Program-made: the position numbers and the translations under genes
Source of the DNA: Microcystis aeruginosa Ma_SC_T_19800800_S464
GTDB taxonomy: Bacteria > Cyanobacteriota > Cyanobacteriia > Cyanobacteriales > Microcystaceae
NCBI GenBank assembly: GCA_007095785.1
Contig: SFBL01000046.1
Span: 1 to 59,141 of the forward strand
Length of the DNA stretch: 59,141 nucleotides
Direction: 5' to 3'
The notes under the pieces: model-generated
The model's input: only the letters and a program-made list of their open reading frames with translations
Database searches by the model: none
Told to the model about the DNA's origin: nothing
Shown here: positions 43,765 to 53,935 of the stretch, in pieces
Layout: every line of letters starts with the position of its first letter
Numbering within the stretch: position 1 is the first letter of the stretch

Positions 43765-45513
43765 TTAAAAAACGTAAATTTCCTGAATCACGTTGTTTTC
43801 CAGACGCAGATCGACGGGAAATTTTCTTTCCTTAGCGGCGGACAGCAGGGTAAGCATCCCCAAGAAAACACTGTCACTCTCGGCGGCAATCTTGCGCCAG
43901 CCGAGGCCCTCCACATAGGCGGCCGCATTGCGTTCTTGGTTAATCATCCACAAACCGGTAATCTGCTTTTTCTTTAGCCAAGCACTGCCGGGGACAGTGA
44001 AGGTCATCGTGGCACCAATGGCAGAAATCTGGGCGATTTTTAAGCCAGAGTTGCTACCATCCCACCATTTACTGCTCGGACTGGTGCTATCGGAAAACTC
44101 GGTTTTATAGGGGGATCGAAATAGGTCGGCGTTATCACCGCCATTGGCATCTTTCTCCAAATCGAAGCGATTATCGGCCTGTTCTAAGGAACATTCGTAG
44201 TGTTGGCTAGGAGTCATCTGTTCCTCCTCGTTCCCATTCTTCTGTTCGTCCACGTGCCAGATGGCTAGGCCCGCATCGGGGAGGAATGTATCCCGGCCAG
44301 TTTTCTGCCGGTTTTCGATGAGGAAATACTCGTTAGCGTTCTTACTGTAGAGGTAAAACTCATTCTTGGCCGCAGGAAGACTGGCGGTAAGACCTGGAGT
44401 TATCGCTGTTACTTTGCTGGCCCAACCGGCTTCATTTTTGAGGTAGGCACAGACTTGCACGGGATTTTTATCATTGCCTCCGTAACACATCAGACAATAA
44501 TTACCCACTCCTGCCGATTGACCGCCATAATCGTAGAGATCGGGAAAATCGCAGATCATGTGACCATTTTCATGACAGAAGGTACGCAAGGTCAGTTCAC
44601 TACCCATATTGGTAATTTGGTAGTCGTATAATTTCTTGCCACCCCCGACATCGTAGGGTGAAGCTAAACTCCAGGAATGAGGCCATAGTCCTTCGGCCCA
44701 ATTGTTGACCCGCGGTCCGACATAGAAGACATTTAAGGCATAAATTAAGCCGTTACTATCACTACTCAACTGACTAAAGTTAAAGCCTTGGGATTTCAAA
44801 TAATTGAGGGCTTCTAGAATCAGTTCTCGGGCGCGAGTACCATAGGCGATCGCTGGATCGGTATAATAGGAGCGATTATGGGCGGCGGTATAATATTGGG
44901 TGACAACATTGGTATAGGTTAATTTTCCCTGGGAGTTGTCGTAGAAATAATCTCGTACTGACCCTTTATTGCCAAATCCGGCGTAACCAGGTAGGTTACA
45001 GAAGTTGCTGACTTCCTGTTGGGAAATGCTGGCGGCAACGTCGGGAAACTTAATCAAGATACATAATCCCAGATAGTTGCCCACAGTTACTGTTGAAGCT
45101 GGTCTGGCATCAGCACTGGTCGTCGCACTGATTCCCTGCAGCTGAGTTTTTTTTTGCTGACGACGGACTTGCCATTGACTGAACCCGTCCTGTAGCATCG
45201 GTGCGCTCTGAGCTTGTTGTTTGGCACTCTCGGTCTGGATCCTTAGATGGGGCTGGATGCCGAGGCTTTGGGGTGCTACTTGGCCGACTATCCCATCGCT
45301 CGCTATCAGTTGGCTGTTGTCTTCGGAAAGCTGGGCGTAGGTGTAAAAACCATTGTCGGGGTTTTTGACCACGGTATAGCCATCTAGGGTTTCAAAAACA
45401 GCATAATATTGGTTTCCCGAACCCCTGACCCGGATAGTGCTGCCGTCGGGATTGGTGAAGGTAAATTCCTCATTCACAAAGGGTGTAGGCATAGATTTGA
45501 TTCTCCTTGCCAA
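43765..45513 (-). CDS. M6 family (immune inhibitor A-like) metallopeptidase
   Basis: A 582-residue zinc metallopeptidase. The metal site is TFCHENGHMICDFPDLYDYG, with H314, E315, H318 and D325. The N-terminal 90 residues (DGSTIRVRGSGNQYYAVFE, VKNPDNGFYTYAQL) form the usual M6 prodomain. An acidic calcium-binding-like segment (DLEKDANGGDNADLF) follows the catalytic region near residue 455. Oddly for an M6 peptidase, the N-terminus MARRIKSMPTPFVNEEF shows no signal peptide. The gene is 31 nt upstream of the DUF6345 gene, so they are probably cotranscribed. Confidence 0.85.
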   Translation of the reverse strand: MARRIKSMPTPFVNEEFTFTNPDGSTIRVRGSGNQYYAVFETLDGYTVVKNPDNGFYTYAQLSEDNSQLIASDGIVGQVAPQSLGIQPHLRIQTESAKQQAQSAPMLQDGFSQWQVRRQQKKTQLQGISATTSADARPASTVTVGNYLGLCILIKFPDVAASISQQEVSNFCNLPGYAGFGNKGSVRDYFYDNSQGKLTYTNVVTQYYTAAHNRSYYTDPAIAYGTRARELILEALNYLKSQGFNFSQLSSDSNGLIYALNVFYVGPRVNNWAEGLWPHSWSLASPYDVGGGKKLYDYQITNMGSELTLRTFCHENGHMICDFPDLYDYGGQSAGVGNYCLMCYGGNDKNPVQVCAYLKNEAGWASKVTAITPGLTASLPAAKNEFYLYSKNANEYFLIENRQKTGRDTFLPDAGLAIWHVDEQKNGNEEEQMTPSQHYECSLEQADNRFDLEKDANGGDNADLFRSPYKTEFSDSTSPSSKWWDGSNSGLKIAQISAIGATMTFTVPGSAWLKKKQITGLWMINQERNAAAYVEGLGWRKIAAESDSVFLGMLTLLSAAKERKFPVDLRLENNVIQEIYVF

Positions 45514-45629
45514 AGAAATTTGGGCTTTTTCGATAAGAAGCTCTGTTCAAGAAAGGCTTCAGGACAATGCACAATTTCAATAATCATCAAATTTCTCTGG
45601 GTTAACAATACGATGATCCGCGTAGGGAA

Positions 45630-46322
45630 TTATGAAGATATCGCAGCAATCTGCCCTTTCAGCAGCCCCAACTTTTCGAGGGCAACTATAACCGCTGCTG
45701 TCCGAGTTTGTACCCCTAGTTTCCCGTGAATATGTTCTAGATGTTTTCGCACGGTTCCTTCGCTACATCCGATCACTTTTGCTATGGCGGCATTACTTTT
45801 ATCTTGGGCAATCCAAAATAGCACTTCTGCTTCCCTTTTAGTCAGTCCCAACAATTCTAAGGCCGCAATCGAAAAACAGGGCAGTTCTTGTTCTTCTAAG
45901 AGTAGGAGAAACTGTTCTCCGATCAGAGTGGGAATCAGAAAAATGATTAACTGTCTTCCCTCTTGTTCTAGGCGTAAGGGTGAGCCAGAAAAGGCGTGGT
46001 CATCGTTGGCTAGGAGTCGGGCAATCTGATGTTTAAACCACTTTTGCAAGGGTTCTGGTAAGGTGTTCGGGGTATGAGAGAGGGAATACTGGTACAGCAA
46101 TTGTTCAGATCGTTCCGTAAGTATTTGCACGCTTCCAGCTATATCCATGACTATTAAGCCTATCTGCTGGCAAAATTGGGGTAATCGTGGCGTTATTGCT
46201 TTTATTTGATTATGTTTGTCCTTATTGTTTTCTGGCTCTCTCTGTGGGCTAGATAGCAAGGCTGCGAGACAGCGATCGCAACTTACTGAGAGCTTTGGCA
46301 TCAATCCCATAAATTTCTCCAC
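45630..46322 (-). CDS. LuxR-type transcriptional regulator
   Basis: A 230-residue regulator. The C-terminal helix-turn-helix is LTKREAEVLFWIAQDKSNAAIAKVIGCSEGTVRKHLEHIHGKL (split here over residues 159-202), a clear LuxR/FixJ domain. The N-terminal 150 residues (GLIVMDIAGSVQILTERSEQ, RQLIIFLIPTLIG) resemble a PAS-like sensor domain, not a receiver. It is transcribed towards, and lies 117 bp upstream of, the M6/DUF6345/pentapeptide run, so it probably controls it. Confidence 0.8.
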   Translation of the reverse strand: MEKFMGLMPKLSVSCDRCLAALLSSPQREPENNKDKHNQIKAITPRLPQFCQQIGLIVMDIAGSVQILTERSEQLLYQYSLSHTPNTLPEPLQKWFKHQIARLLANDDHAFSGSPLRLEQEGRQLIIFLIPTLIGEQFLLLLEEQELPCFSIAALELLGLTKREAEVLFWIAQDKSNAAIAKVIGCSEGTVRKHLEHIHGKLGVQTRTAAVIVALEKLGLLKGQIAAISS

Positions 46323-47123
46323 TATTCAAATAATTATGACAAAATCCATCTTTCTGCCCTGGTGGTGACGCTCTTATCTCAAGGCCTAGTGCTTGCTCAG
46401 AATGTCTGTACTTTTAGAAAGCAGCAAACAGGCAACATAAAATTAGGAAACAAACAAGAACATATCTCGGTTATCAACATCAGTCGCAGTGACATAATTC
46501 CTTAAAATAGCCCCCTGTTAACTATAATTTTCTTTCATAAAATGAACTGAACTTATAGCAAATAATGGTTGTTTTGTGAGCAATTTTTTAGAAAAAGTTT
46601 TTGCTTTCGTTTTTTTCCAGAAATCCTTCTGGAAATAGTAGGATGATGGTTCTTCGGTTTTTGTTATGCAATGGACGGGGTTATAAGGAATGAAACCCTT
46701 ATAGAGAGGGACATTGCCGCAATTTTTGTCAATTGTTTTCGATCTAGAGCGAACTAATCAATTAAATCTCTTGCCAGATAAGGATTTAGTCAATTTATGT
46801 CACCCGATCGAACCATACCAAGTAACGAAGAACCAAGATGATTAACAGAAAAAATTGTAGTTTCATCGATTTTGTCCGCGCCACTACCAAAGGGAATAGG
46901 ATTAGATTTCTTGAAAAGACCGATGCGGACTTGGCGAAATTCCTGAGCGATTGCCCAGACTTTTCCCGCTTTTGTCCGTGAAAATCGAGCAATTTTCCTA
47001 TTCTTGACACTCCTAATACATAGGGGTACCCCGAAAAATAGATTTACTTCAGCATTGCACCGCCTGAAACCCTGATGAAACCTTTGTTTATTCTCAATTA
47101 GTGCGAAGATTTTCTCAATAAGT
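46323..47123. other. Intergenic region, mainly remnants
   Basis: No intact gene. A minus-strand open stretch at about 46797-46990 reads in one frame TKAGKVWAIAQEFRQVRIG and in another has a start codon; neither is recognised. A small hairpin CCAGAAATCCTTCTGG is at 46617-46632. Confidence 0.5.
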
Positions 47124-47207
47124 CCAATTTATCGAGTGCTAAACTTAATCGGTCAAGGTGGTTTTGGTAAGACATTTCAAGCCATAGATGAGGATAAAAA
47201 GTTTTAG
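47124..47207 (+). pseudogene. Ser/Thr kinase N-terminal fragment
   Basis: A 27-codon stretch reading PIYRVLNLIGQGGFGKTFQA then IDEDKKF and a stop. The glycine-rich loop GQGGFGKTF is that of cyanobacterial Ser/Thr protein kinases, but no start precedes it and no catalytic core follows. It is a remnant of a larger gene. Confidence 0.6.
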
Positions 47208-47255
47208 ATTAATTAATCTGGCTAGAGCCGTGTTTTGAGCGTCTCTAGTTTGTTG

Positions 47256-49115
47256 TTAATTCCGTTCTAAATATCCTTGATAACTTAACCGGAACTGTTC
47301 GATCGATAAGTCCTTTTTCCAATATTCTACCAGAGCATGACCCCAGGCCCAAGCTTCCTTGTCGGCAGTGCTAGAATTTTCTAATAGTATTGGCCAAAGT
47401 GCCAATAAATCAAAACTTTTATTCTCTGGATTCAAGAGAGAATAAAGCTCGTAGGCCATCTGTAATTTACCGATCGCTACTGGTAATTGTTCCACAGGAA
47501 TTTGTTCAGCTAAAAGATAGGCTAAAGTCGGTCTTCCCGTGGCTAAAGTGGAGATGAAACCTAGAATAGGACTTTTTAATAGGGCCGTTAAACCTTGCCC
47601 CGTGGCCATCTGTAAAGTATAGCGATCAATTATTTTCGCCGCTGCCAGGGTTCGAGTTTCTAAATCCGCTAAAAAACGGGCTAAACGCAACTGTTTTGCC
47701 GGTGAAATTGCCCCCAACAAAGCGATTGATAACTCCTCATCCCCCCAAGCTTCTCTATCCGGCTGTTGACTGACCATCGGCAAAATGCGATCGCAGAGTT
47801 CCTCGAATAATTCCGCCCGATACTGCAAACATTCGCGGATATTGACTTCTTTAGGACTTTCTCCCGTCAGCCAATTATAGGGGGGTTGCCACTCTCGCAG
47901 CGGACGCAGGCGATCGACTTGAGAAACACACACTATAACTGGTAAATTATCAATAGTTTGTTGCAAATCTTTAAGAAAAGCCTCATCCATGGCCAGGGCG
48001 GGATCGAGGGCGGGGGTGACAAGAATTAATAAATCGGCGTTTTGGGCATAATTAAGAACTTTTTGCCGATAATCAGCCCGATTTGACTGTTCATAGCCCG
48101 GGGTATCCCAGAGGATTAACTCGTCCCCTTCTGGGGTTTGCCAATGGTAGGATTGGATGGCGTCGGTACTAGGCAATAGATCCACTTGGGCCAAATCGGC
48201 CCGAAAAAGAGTATTGATTAAACTGCTTTTGCCGGCCCCAGTGCGTCCAACCAGCAGAATATTAACCGGTTGGCGATCGATTGCCGTGATCGGTTCCGCT
48301 TGGGCGAGAATTTCCTTGAGAGTAGTGGTGGCGATTTTGGTTTTGGTGGGGAGAGTGGGGGCGAGATTACTGCCACTGTAGAGTAACACCGCTTGGCGAG
48401 AGAGATTTCTCAGGGCATTTTCCCGCAAAACTTGCCCCAAATTGACCAATAATTGCTGATCCGCTCGATCGCTGTATTTTTGACTAGCCACTTTAGCCAC
48501 GGCCGCAGCGGGATTGATTAGCCATTGCGCCCAATTCCAGACCTGCCAAAGTTTCTGGGCCGAGGGTTGCAATTTTTGATAAACTTCGTAGGCTTGATAG
48601 GCTTGGCCGATGGTGATTTGATTCAAGGCTGGGGAAAGATTCTGCATCCAGCGATCGCTATCATCCACGGTTCCCCGAATTAAACCGTAGGCCTGGGGAA
48701 TGTAAATATTTAATAAGGGGTACTTGACATCGGGGTAATATATATGAGCGATGGCACTGACCAAATCCTGACAGCGTTGCCAAAAAGTCGCCCAATCTTC
48801 CCAAACCGGGCGATCATTGCGGGCCTCGACGATAATCCTCTCGATAATTTCCTCGACATTTCCCCCGGAATCACCGTCAGGAGGGGTTAATTCTGCCTTA
48901 ACTTCGCCAATGGTGGCTTCAATTTCCCCGACCACTGGGCGCGTCCATTTGACCAACAGGAAGCGCCAAGCCACAAAAATCAGGGTAAAAACTGCCCAAA
49001 TCCAATTTAAACCCCATTGATTGATCTGGAAACTGGCGGCCACGATCAGAAAGATGACCACGGCGGCGATCGGAACTGCTAAAATCAACCCTTGCCAAGT
49101 TTTTAACCGTAACAT
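47256..49115 (-). CDS. Membrane-associated P-loop GTPase
   Basis: A 619-residue protein with two N-terminal transmembrane segments (residues 10-28 and 38-54), a helical region, and an Era-like GTPase domain: G1 GRTGAGKSS (290-298), G3 DTPG in LILWDTPGYEQ, G4 SQVD in VIVCVSQVDRL. The C-terminal 200 residues are helical with a hydrophobic stretch around SPILGFISTLATG. It belongs to a cyanobacterial GTPase family related to YcjF/DUF697 or dynamin-like proteins. Its role is unknown. Confidence 0.8.
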   Translation of the reverse strand: MLRLKTWQGLILAVPIAAVVIFLIVAASFQINQWGLNWIWAVFTLIFVAWRFLLVKWTRPVVGEIEATIGEVKAELTPPDGDSGGNVEEIIERIIVEARNDRPVWEDWATFWQRCQDLVSAIAHIYYPDVKYPLLNIYIPQAYGLIRGTVDDSDRWMQNLSPALNQITIGQAYQAYEVYQKLQPSAQKLWQVWNWAQWLINPAAAVAKVASQKYSDRADQQLLVNLGQVLRENALRNLSRQAVLLYSGSNLAPTLPTKTKIATTTLKEILAQAEPITAIDRQPVNILLVGRTGAGKSSLINTLFRADLAQVDLLPSTDAIQSYHWQTPEGDELILWDTPGYEQSNRADYRQKVLNYAQNADLLILVTPALDPALAMDEAFLKDLQQTIDNLPVIVCVSQVDRLRPLREWQPPYNWLTGESPKEVNIRECLQYRAELFEELCDRILPMVSQQPDREAWGDEELSIALLGAISPAKQLRLARFLADLETRTLAAAKIIDRYTLQMATGQGLTALLKSPILGFISTLATGRPTLAYLLAEQIPVEQLPVAIGKLQMAYELYSLLNPENKSFDLLALWPILLENSSTADKEAWAWGHALVEYWKKDLSIEQFRLSYQGYLERN

Positions 49116-49175
49116 TGCTCGATCTGGTTTTTTTCCATTCTACCGATCTCCGATTCTCGGTTAGGGGGGCAGAAA

Positions 49176-50051
49176 TTAGACAGTGGCATCAATTTGGGCG
49201 AGGATTGCTGTGGACAACTGACAAAGTTGTTGATGACAAGGACCATTACTGGCCATGATCCCCCCCCATTGCCGCACATCGCCGCGATTATAGCGCACCG
49301 GTTGACCGTCAAAATAGGAGAATTTGCCGCCGGCTTCCGTTAAAATCAACTCTGGAGCAGCAAAATCCCAGTCTTTAGCTGCCGATTTCCCCGATAGGGA
49401 GATATAAACATCGGATTTTTGTTCGAGGATCGTGGCAATTTTACAGCCCACACTACCCACATAATTTTTACCTAAGAAGGGTATTTGACTTAATAAATTA
49501 TCAAAACGTTGGTCGCGATGGGTACGACTAACCACCAGATAGAGGTCGGTAATTTGATCTTTCTTGGCAACTTTTACCTGTGTAATATTGCCGTCGCTAG
49601 TTTCTAGAAAAGTGCCTTTTCCTTTTTGGGCAAAATAGAGTTTTTCTTGATCCGGTAGGGCAACCACGGCGATGATCGGTCTTCCCTGATAACATAAGGC
49701 GATATGTAGGGCATATTCTCCCGTTTTGTCGATAAAATCGCGGGTTCCGTCCAAAGGATCGATAATCCATACCCAATCTTTCGGGATAGCTTCATTACCC
49801 TGATGGGTTTCCTCGCTTAGATAACCAAAGTCGATATCAGAGAAATTTGTTTGTAATTCTCCTAAAATATAGTGATTTGCCGCTAAATCCGCCGCTGTCA
49901 CCGGTCCGCCTTTTTTTTCCTCGTTGACGGCTAAATCTCCTTCACCCCGGTGGTAGGATTGGAGAATTTTAGCACCACCCCAACCCACGGCACGAGTCAC
50001 AGCTAAAATGCGATCGAGCGTTTCGGTATCTTGACAGGTTAAATTCATCAT
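49176..50051 (-). CDS. cysQ: 3'(2'),5'-bisphosphate nucleotidase (CysQ/inositol monophosphatase family)
   Basis: A 291-residue member of the lithium-sensitive phosphatase family; the likely reaction is removal of the 3'-phosphate from PAP, a by-product of sulfate assimilation. The metal motif WIIDPLDGTRDFI and the upstream YLSEE glutamates are present, and KDWDFAAPELILTEAGG forms the C-terminal metal site. The alternative is inositol-1-monophosphatase, but the GTRDF motif suits CysQ. It sits between the GTPase gene and chaN on the same strand. Confidence 0.88.
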   Translation of the reverse strand: MMNLTCQDTETLDRILAVTRAVGWGGAKILQSYHRGEGDLAVNEEKKGGPVTAADLAANHYILGELQTNFSDIDFGYLSEETHQGNEAIPKDWVWIIDPLDGTRDFIDKTGEYALHIALCYQGRPIIAVVALPDQEKLYFAQKGKGTFLETSDGNITQVKVAKKDQITDLYLVVSRTHRDQRFDNLLSQIPFLGKNYVGSVGCKIATILEQKSDVYISLSGKSAAKDWDFAAPELILTEAGGKFSYFDGQPVRYNRGDVRQWGGIMASNGPCHQQLCQLSTAILAQIDATV

Positions 50052-50155
50052 AAAATAGCCTCAGTTTTTCAGACTTATTATCCACTAAATTGAAAGACTG
50101 GCATCTTAGCTTATCATCTCTTGTTTCCTAGCTCCTGACTGGCTTAATTTTGCTC

Positions 50156-50986
50156 TTACCAAAAATAATCGGCGGGTTTTTTGGTTTCTGCTGGTGATGA
50201 TTGAGGAGCGTCTCCCAAGAAAACCGAGCGCTGGCTGACGCGATCGCCTAATCTTCTTTGGACTCGACTGGGAATGCCGTAACCGTAGGCAATATGACCT
50301 TTTCCTGCTAGGACGATGATCTGATATTCGGGATGAGCTTGCCAGAATTTAGCGATCGCATCGGCCATGGTTTCATCCCAGAGAACCTGTGCCAAAAAAA
50401 AGCGATCGAATCCCTGACTTTTGCCCCCCGTGTGTTGCTGATAAACGGCTAAGATCTGTTGACGGTACTCCTCGTTATCCTGTTTTATTTCGCTTTTAGG
50501 GGGAATGTAGGTCATTTCTGAGGTAGAGAGGCTTTCTAAGCCCTCCTGTGCCACTTTTCTAGTGATTTCCGTGGGTGTATTTAGGGCGATAGCTGGTAGT
50601 TGTTTCGCCTTGGCCAAGCGCAGGATCGGGGCGTAAAATTCCCAATCAAATCCCCAACGTTGGTCGTATTCACTTTTTTCTCTTAACTGATTTTCGCTAA
50701 TTTGGCCCGCTAAATACTGATCCAAATAGATTTGGTAAGGACGTTGAAACATCTCGAAAGCGATCGCTATTTGGGGATTATTAGCCTGTAAATACTCGAT
50801 AATAGCTAATTGGGCCTGATGATCGGCTTGACTATCGTGCCTTTCTCCCAGATAAATAATCTCGACTGTTTTTAAATCGGCCAGAATTTGTTTTTGGCTA
50901 TTAGTAAAACTCCAGGCCCGGGGCAGCAAAATAAACAGTAAGCAGAGGGCCAAGAAAACGGGAAAAAAGCGTCGAGAGAATTTCAT
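50156..50986 (-). CDS. ChaN-family heme-binding-like protein (DUF399)
   Basis: A 276-residue protein with an N-terminal hydrophobic signal segment (RFFPVFLALCLLFILLPRAW). The ChaN/DUF399 core is IIYLGERHDSQADHQAQL, QIAIAFEMFQRPYQ and IVLAGKGHIAYGYGIP. Homologues bind two heme groups and are linked to iron or heme handling at the membrane. It lies downstream of petH but beyond its terminator, so it is separate. Confidence 0.82.
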   Translation of the reverse strand: MKFSRRFFPVFLALCLLFILLPRAWSFTNSQKQILADLKTVEIIYLGERHDSQADHQAQLAIIEYLQANNPQIAIAFEMFQRPYQIYLDQYLAGQISENQLREKSEYDQRWGFDWEFYAPILRLAKAKQLPAIALNTPTEITRKVAQEGLESLSTSEMTYIPPKSEIKQDNEEYRQQILAVYQQHTGGKSQGFDRFFLAQVLWDETMADAIAKFWQAHPEYQIIVLAGKGHIAYGYGIPSRVQRRLGDRVSQRSVFLGDAPQSSPAETKKPADYFW

Positions 50987-51033
50987 CTTTTATTAAAGGC
51001 CTTTTAAGAAACCTATCTTAACCGAAGCCATAA

Positions 51034-51058
51034 CAAAAAGGGTGGACAATGCCCACCC
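51034..51058 (-). terminator. Rho-independent terminator of petH
   Basis: After the petH stop the minus strand reads GGGTGG-GCATTGT-CCACCC-TTTTTG, a GC stem with a T-run. Confidence 0.8.
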
Positions 51059-51086
51059 GCAAAAATTTTCCGAGAACCTTTTTGGT

Positions 51087-52334
<1,248 letters not shown>

Positions 52335-52507
52335 CTACCATCGGTACACTACACCTAGGCCTAATTGAGAGTTATCTTAAAAAAACCACAGACATCGCTT
52401 TTATCCTTTCCTTGAAAATAGCTCAACTCTCTTGTTAAAATCTGTTACATTTGCATCATTTTACTTTTTATTAAGATTTATGCTACTTTTTCCCATTTAT
52501 GCTACAA

Positions 52508-52546
52508 GTCCCCCTAGTTTGCCTGATGAGGGCAAGAGCGGGGGAC
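52508..52546. terminator. Long hairpin after cpcD
   Basis: GTCCCCC and GGGGGAC, with an inner TTTGCC/GGGCAA stem, form an imperfect hairpin of about 14 bp downstream of cpcD. There is no T-run, so it may be a processing or stabilising hairpin as well as a terminator. Confidence 0.55.
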
Positions 52547-52573
52547 AGATATTAGCGATAATTATTTTATGAA

Positions 52574-52798
52574 CTACTCGGCTGCAGCAGCGTTTAAGGG
52601 TTTAATGCTGACGATGCGAGCGCCTAAACGGGTAATCCGACGCATTTCTTGATTCATGCGGCTATAGGGAACGGTTAAAAAGACACTGCCACTCTTACGG
52701 ATAGAATAATCTAGGTTATCAGTCTTGTCATTTTGACTCAAACCGACGACTTCATAGACAAAAAGGCGATTTTCTTTGGCACTAGAGAGACTTTGCAT
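52574..52798 (-). CDS. cpcD: CpcD-like small phycobilisome rod linker
   Basis: A 74-residue protein that consists of only the CpcD domain: [29 protein letters not shown] and [19 protein letters not shown]. CpcD caps the distal end of phycocyanin rods. It usually lies in the cpcBACD operon; here it stands alone 290 bp from petH, and its DNA is very similar to the petH linker part. A good ribosome site (AGGAG) precedes the ATG by 10 nt. A role as PetH-independent rod cap or as duplicate of the PetH domain are both possible. Confidence 0.88.
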   Translation of the reverse strand: MQSLSSAKENRLFVYEVVGLSQNDKTDNLDYSIRKSGSVFLTVPYSRMNQEMRRITRLGARIVSIKPLNAAAAE

Positions 52799-52892
52799 CG
52801 AAATGGCTCCTACATTGATGTTATAGTTCTCTAGTTTAGCCTAGCGGGGAGACTAGCAATCTAGTTAATGGCTGATTTACGGCCGTTTATTC

Positions 52893-53011
52893 TACCATGA
52901 CGCTCGATCGCAATTGTCCACAGGCCGCATTGGCCGCTAAACCTCTCGAATAACGGACAGTAACGGCGACTTTTTCCTGTTCTAAAATAGTTTTAAAAGC
53001 CTTAATTCTCT
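52893..53011. repeat. 119-bp duplicate of the rlmN 3' end, distal copy
   Basis: Identical over 119 bp to 53942-54060, same orientation. In the rlmN frame it reads [19 protein letters not shown] and the C-terminal NAACGQL, but it is not attached to the rest of the gene; a stop precedes it. Confidence 0.92.
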
Positions 53012-53091
53012 GCTGTTAATTGTTTGAAGATAAGCCTGCTGATAAGTCGCAACGCTACCACCTTGATCTAGTGTAGTCGATTGATGTTGTA

Positions 53092-53652
53092 CTACTTATC
53101 ATCCCTGATGATTTCTCGCAGGTCTGGATCAAAGTGAATGTGGGTAATGTACACTCCTTTAGGGGTCTGTAAAGTGATAAACTCTACAAACAAAGAATCT
53201 TGTTCGTGGCGAAGTTTCAGGAAAAAACGTCTTAAAAATTTATTCTGGGGATAGATAATTTCTTGCAGAAAAACACATTGTTTACAAGAACCAGTACCTT
53301 GAGCGTATTGTTTGAGAAATTTTTTCATTTTCAAACGGAATTCCTCCCAGCCTTGGACTTCACTTCTAGCTTGTTCAGCTGATTCAAAAAAATCCTCATG
53401 ATCCTTGGCGAATTTAATTGCGTTATCTAACCACACATCAACTGCACCACCAGTATTGCCCGCTAGATACAGTTCCAATCCTTGACGAACAGGTATGGGA
53501 AGTTGTGCCATCTCCTCATCATCAATTATGATCGAGGTGGGTGTGGTTGATTCTTTGCTGACAAGTAGCGGTTGACTATAAGCTATCCGAGGAAAACAAT
53601 TAAAAACCGCTAAAGTTCCTAAAGCTGCAATTGCTAATATTTTACTTTTCAT
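53092..53652 (-). CDS. Secreted hypothetical protein between rlmN repeats
   Basis: A 186-residue exported protein with signal peptide MKSKILAIAALGTLAVFNCFP ending near YSQ. The start at 53652 is preferred (TAAGGA 4-9 nt upstream). The mature part is helical (QGLELYLAGNTGGAVDVWL, EDFFESAEQARSEVQGWEEF) with one CKQC pair and a C-terminal strand-rich region (FVEFITLQTPKGVYITHI). I do not recognise the family. It lies entirely inside the 119-bp duplication, so it arrived with, or was trapped by, that rearrangement. Confidence 0.65.
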   Translation of the reverse strand: MKSKILAIAALGTLAVFNCFPRIAYSQPLLVSKESTTPTSIIIDDEEMAQLPIPVRQGLELYLAGNTGGAVDVWLDNAIKFAKDHEDFFESAEQARSEVQGWEEFRLKMKKFLKQYAQGTGSCKQCVFLQEIIYPQNKFLRRFFLKLRHEQDSLFVEFITLQTPKGVYITHIHFDPDLREIIRDDK

Positions 53653-53935
53653 GATCCTTACCCCCGAACTCGAAGAAATTACCAATAGTCGAGTTGCTGT
53701 GGCTACAAATACTAAAATTTACTTCTCTGAAAAAATTCCGTGGCAGCATAACCAAAACCGCTAGTTAAAGAAGCACACTTAACAGTTACTTGCCCCCCAC
53801 CGTTGAGGTGTTACCCGATAACCATCCCGATCTTGATTAAATTTTACAATTATTAACAAACCACACAGCCAACACTCCTCTGTTACCCTAATTATAACAG
53901 AGAAAACTGATGATGGAGTAGTGAACAAATCAAGT

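Noticed and set aside
46795-47010. 71-residue minus-strand ORF
   Set aside because: A different frame over the same stretch looks more protein-like and has no start; neither is recognised, so this is probably decayed sequence.
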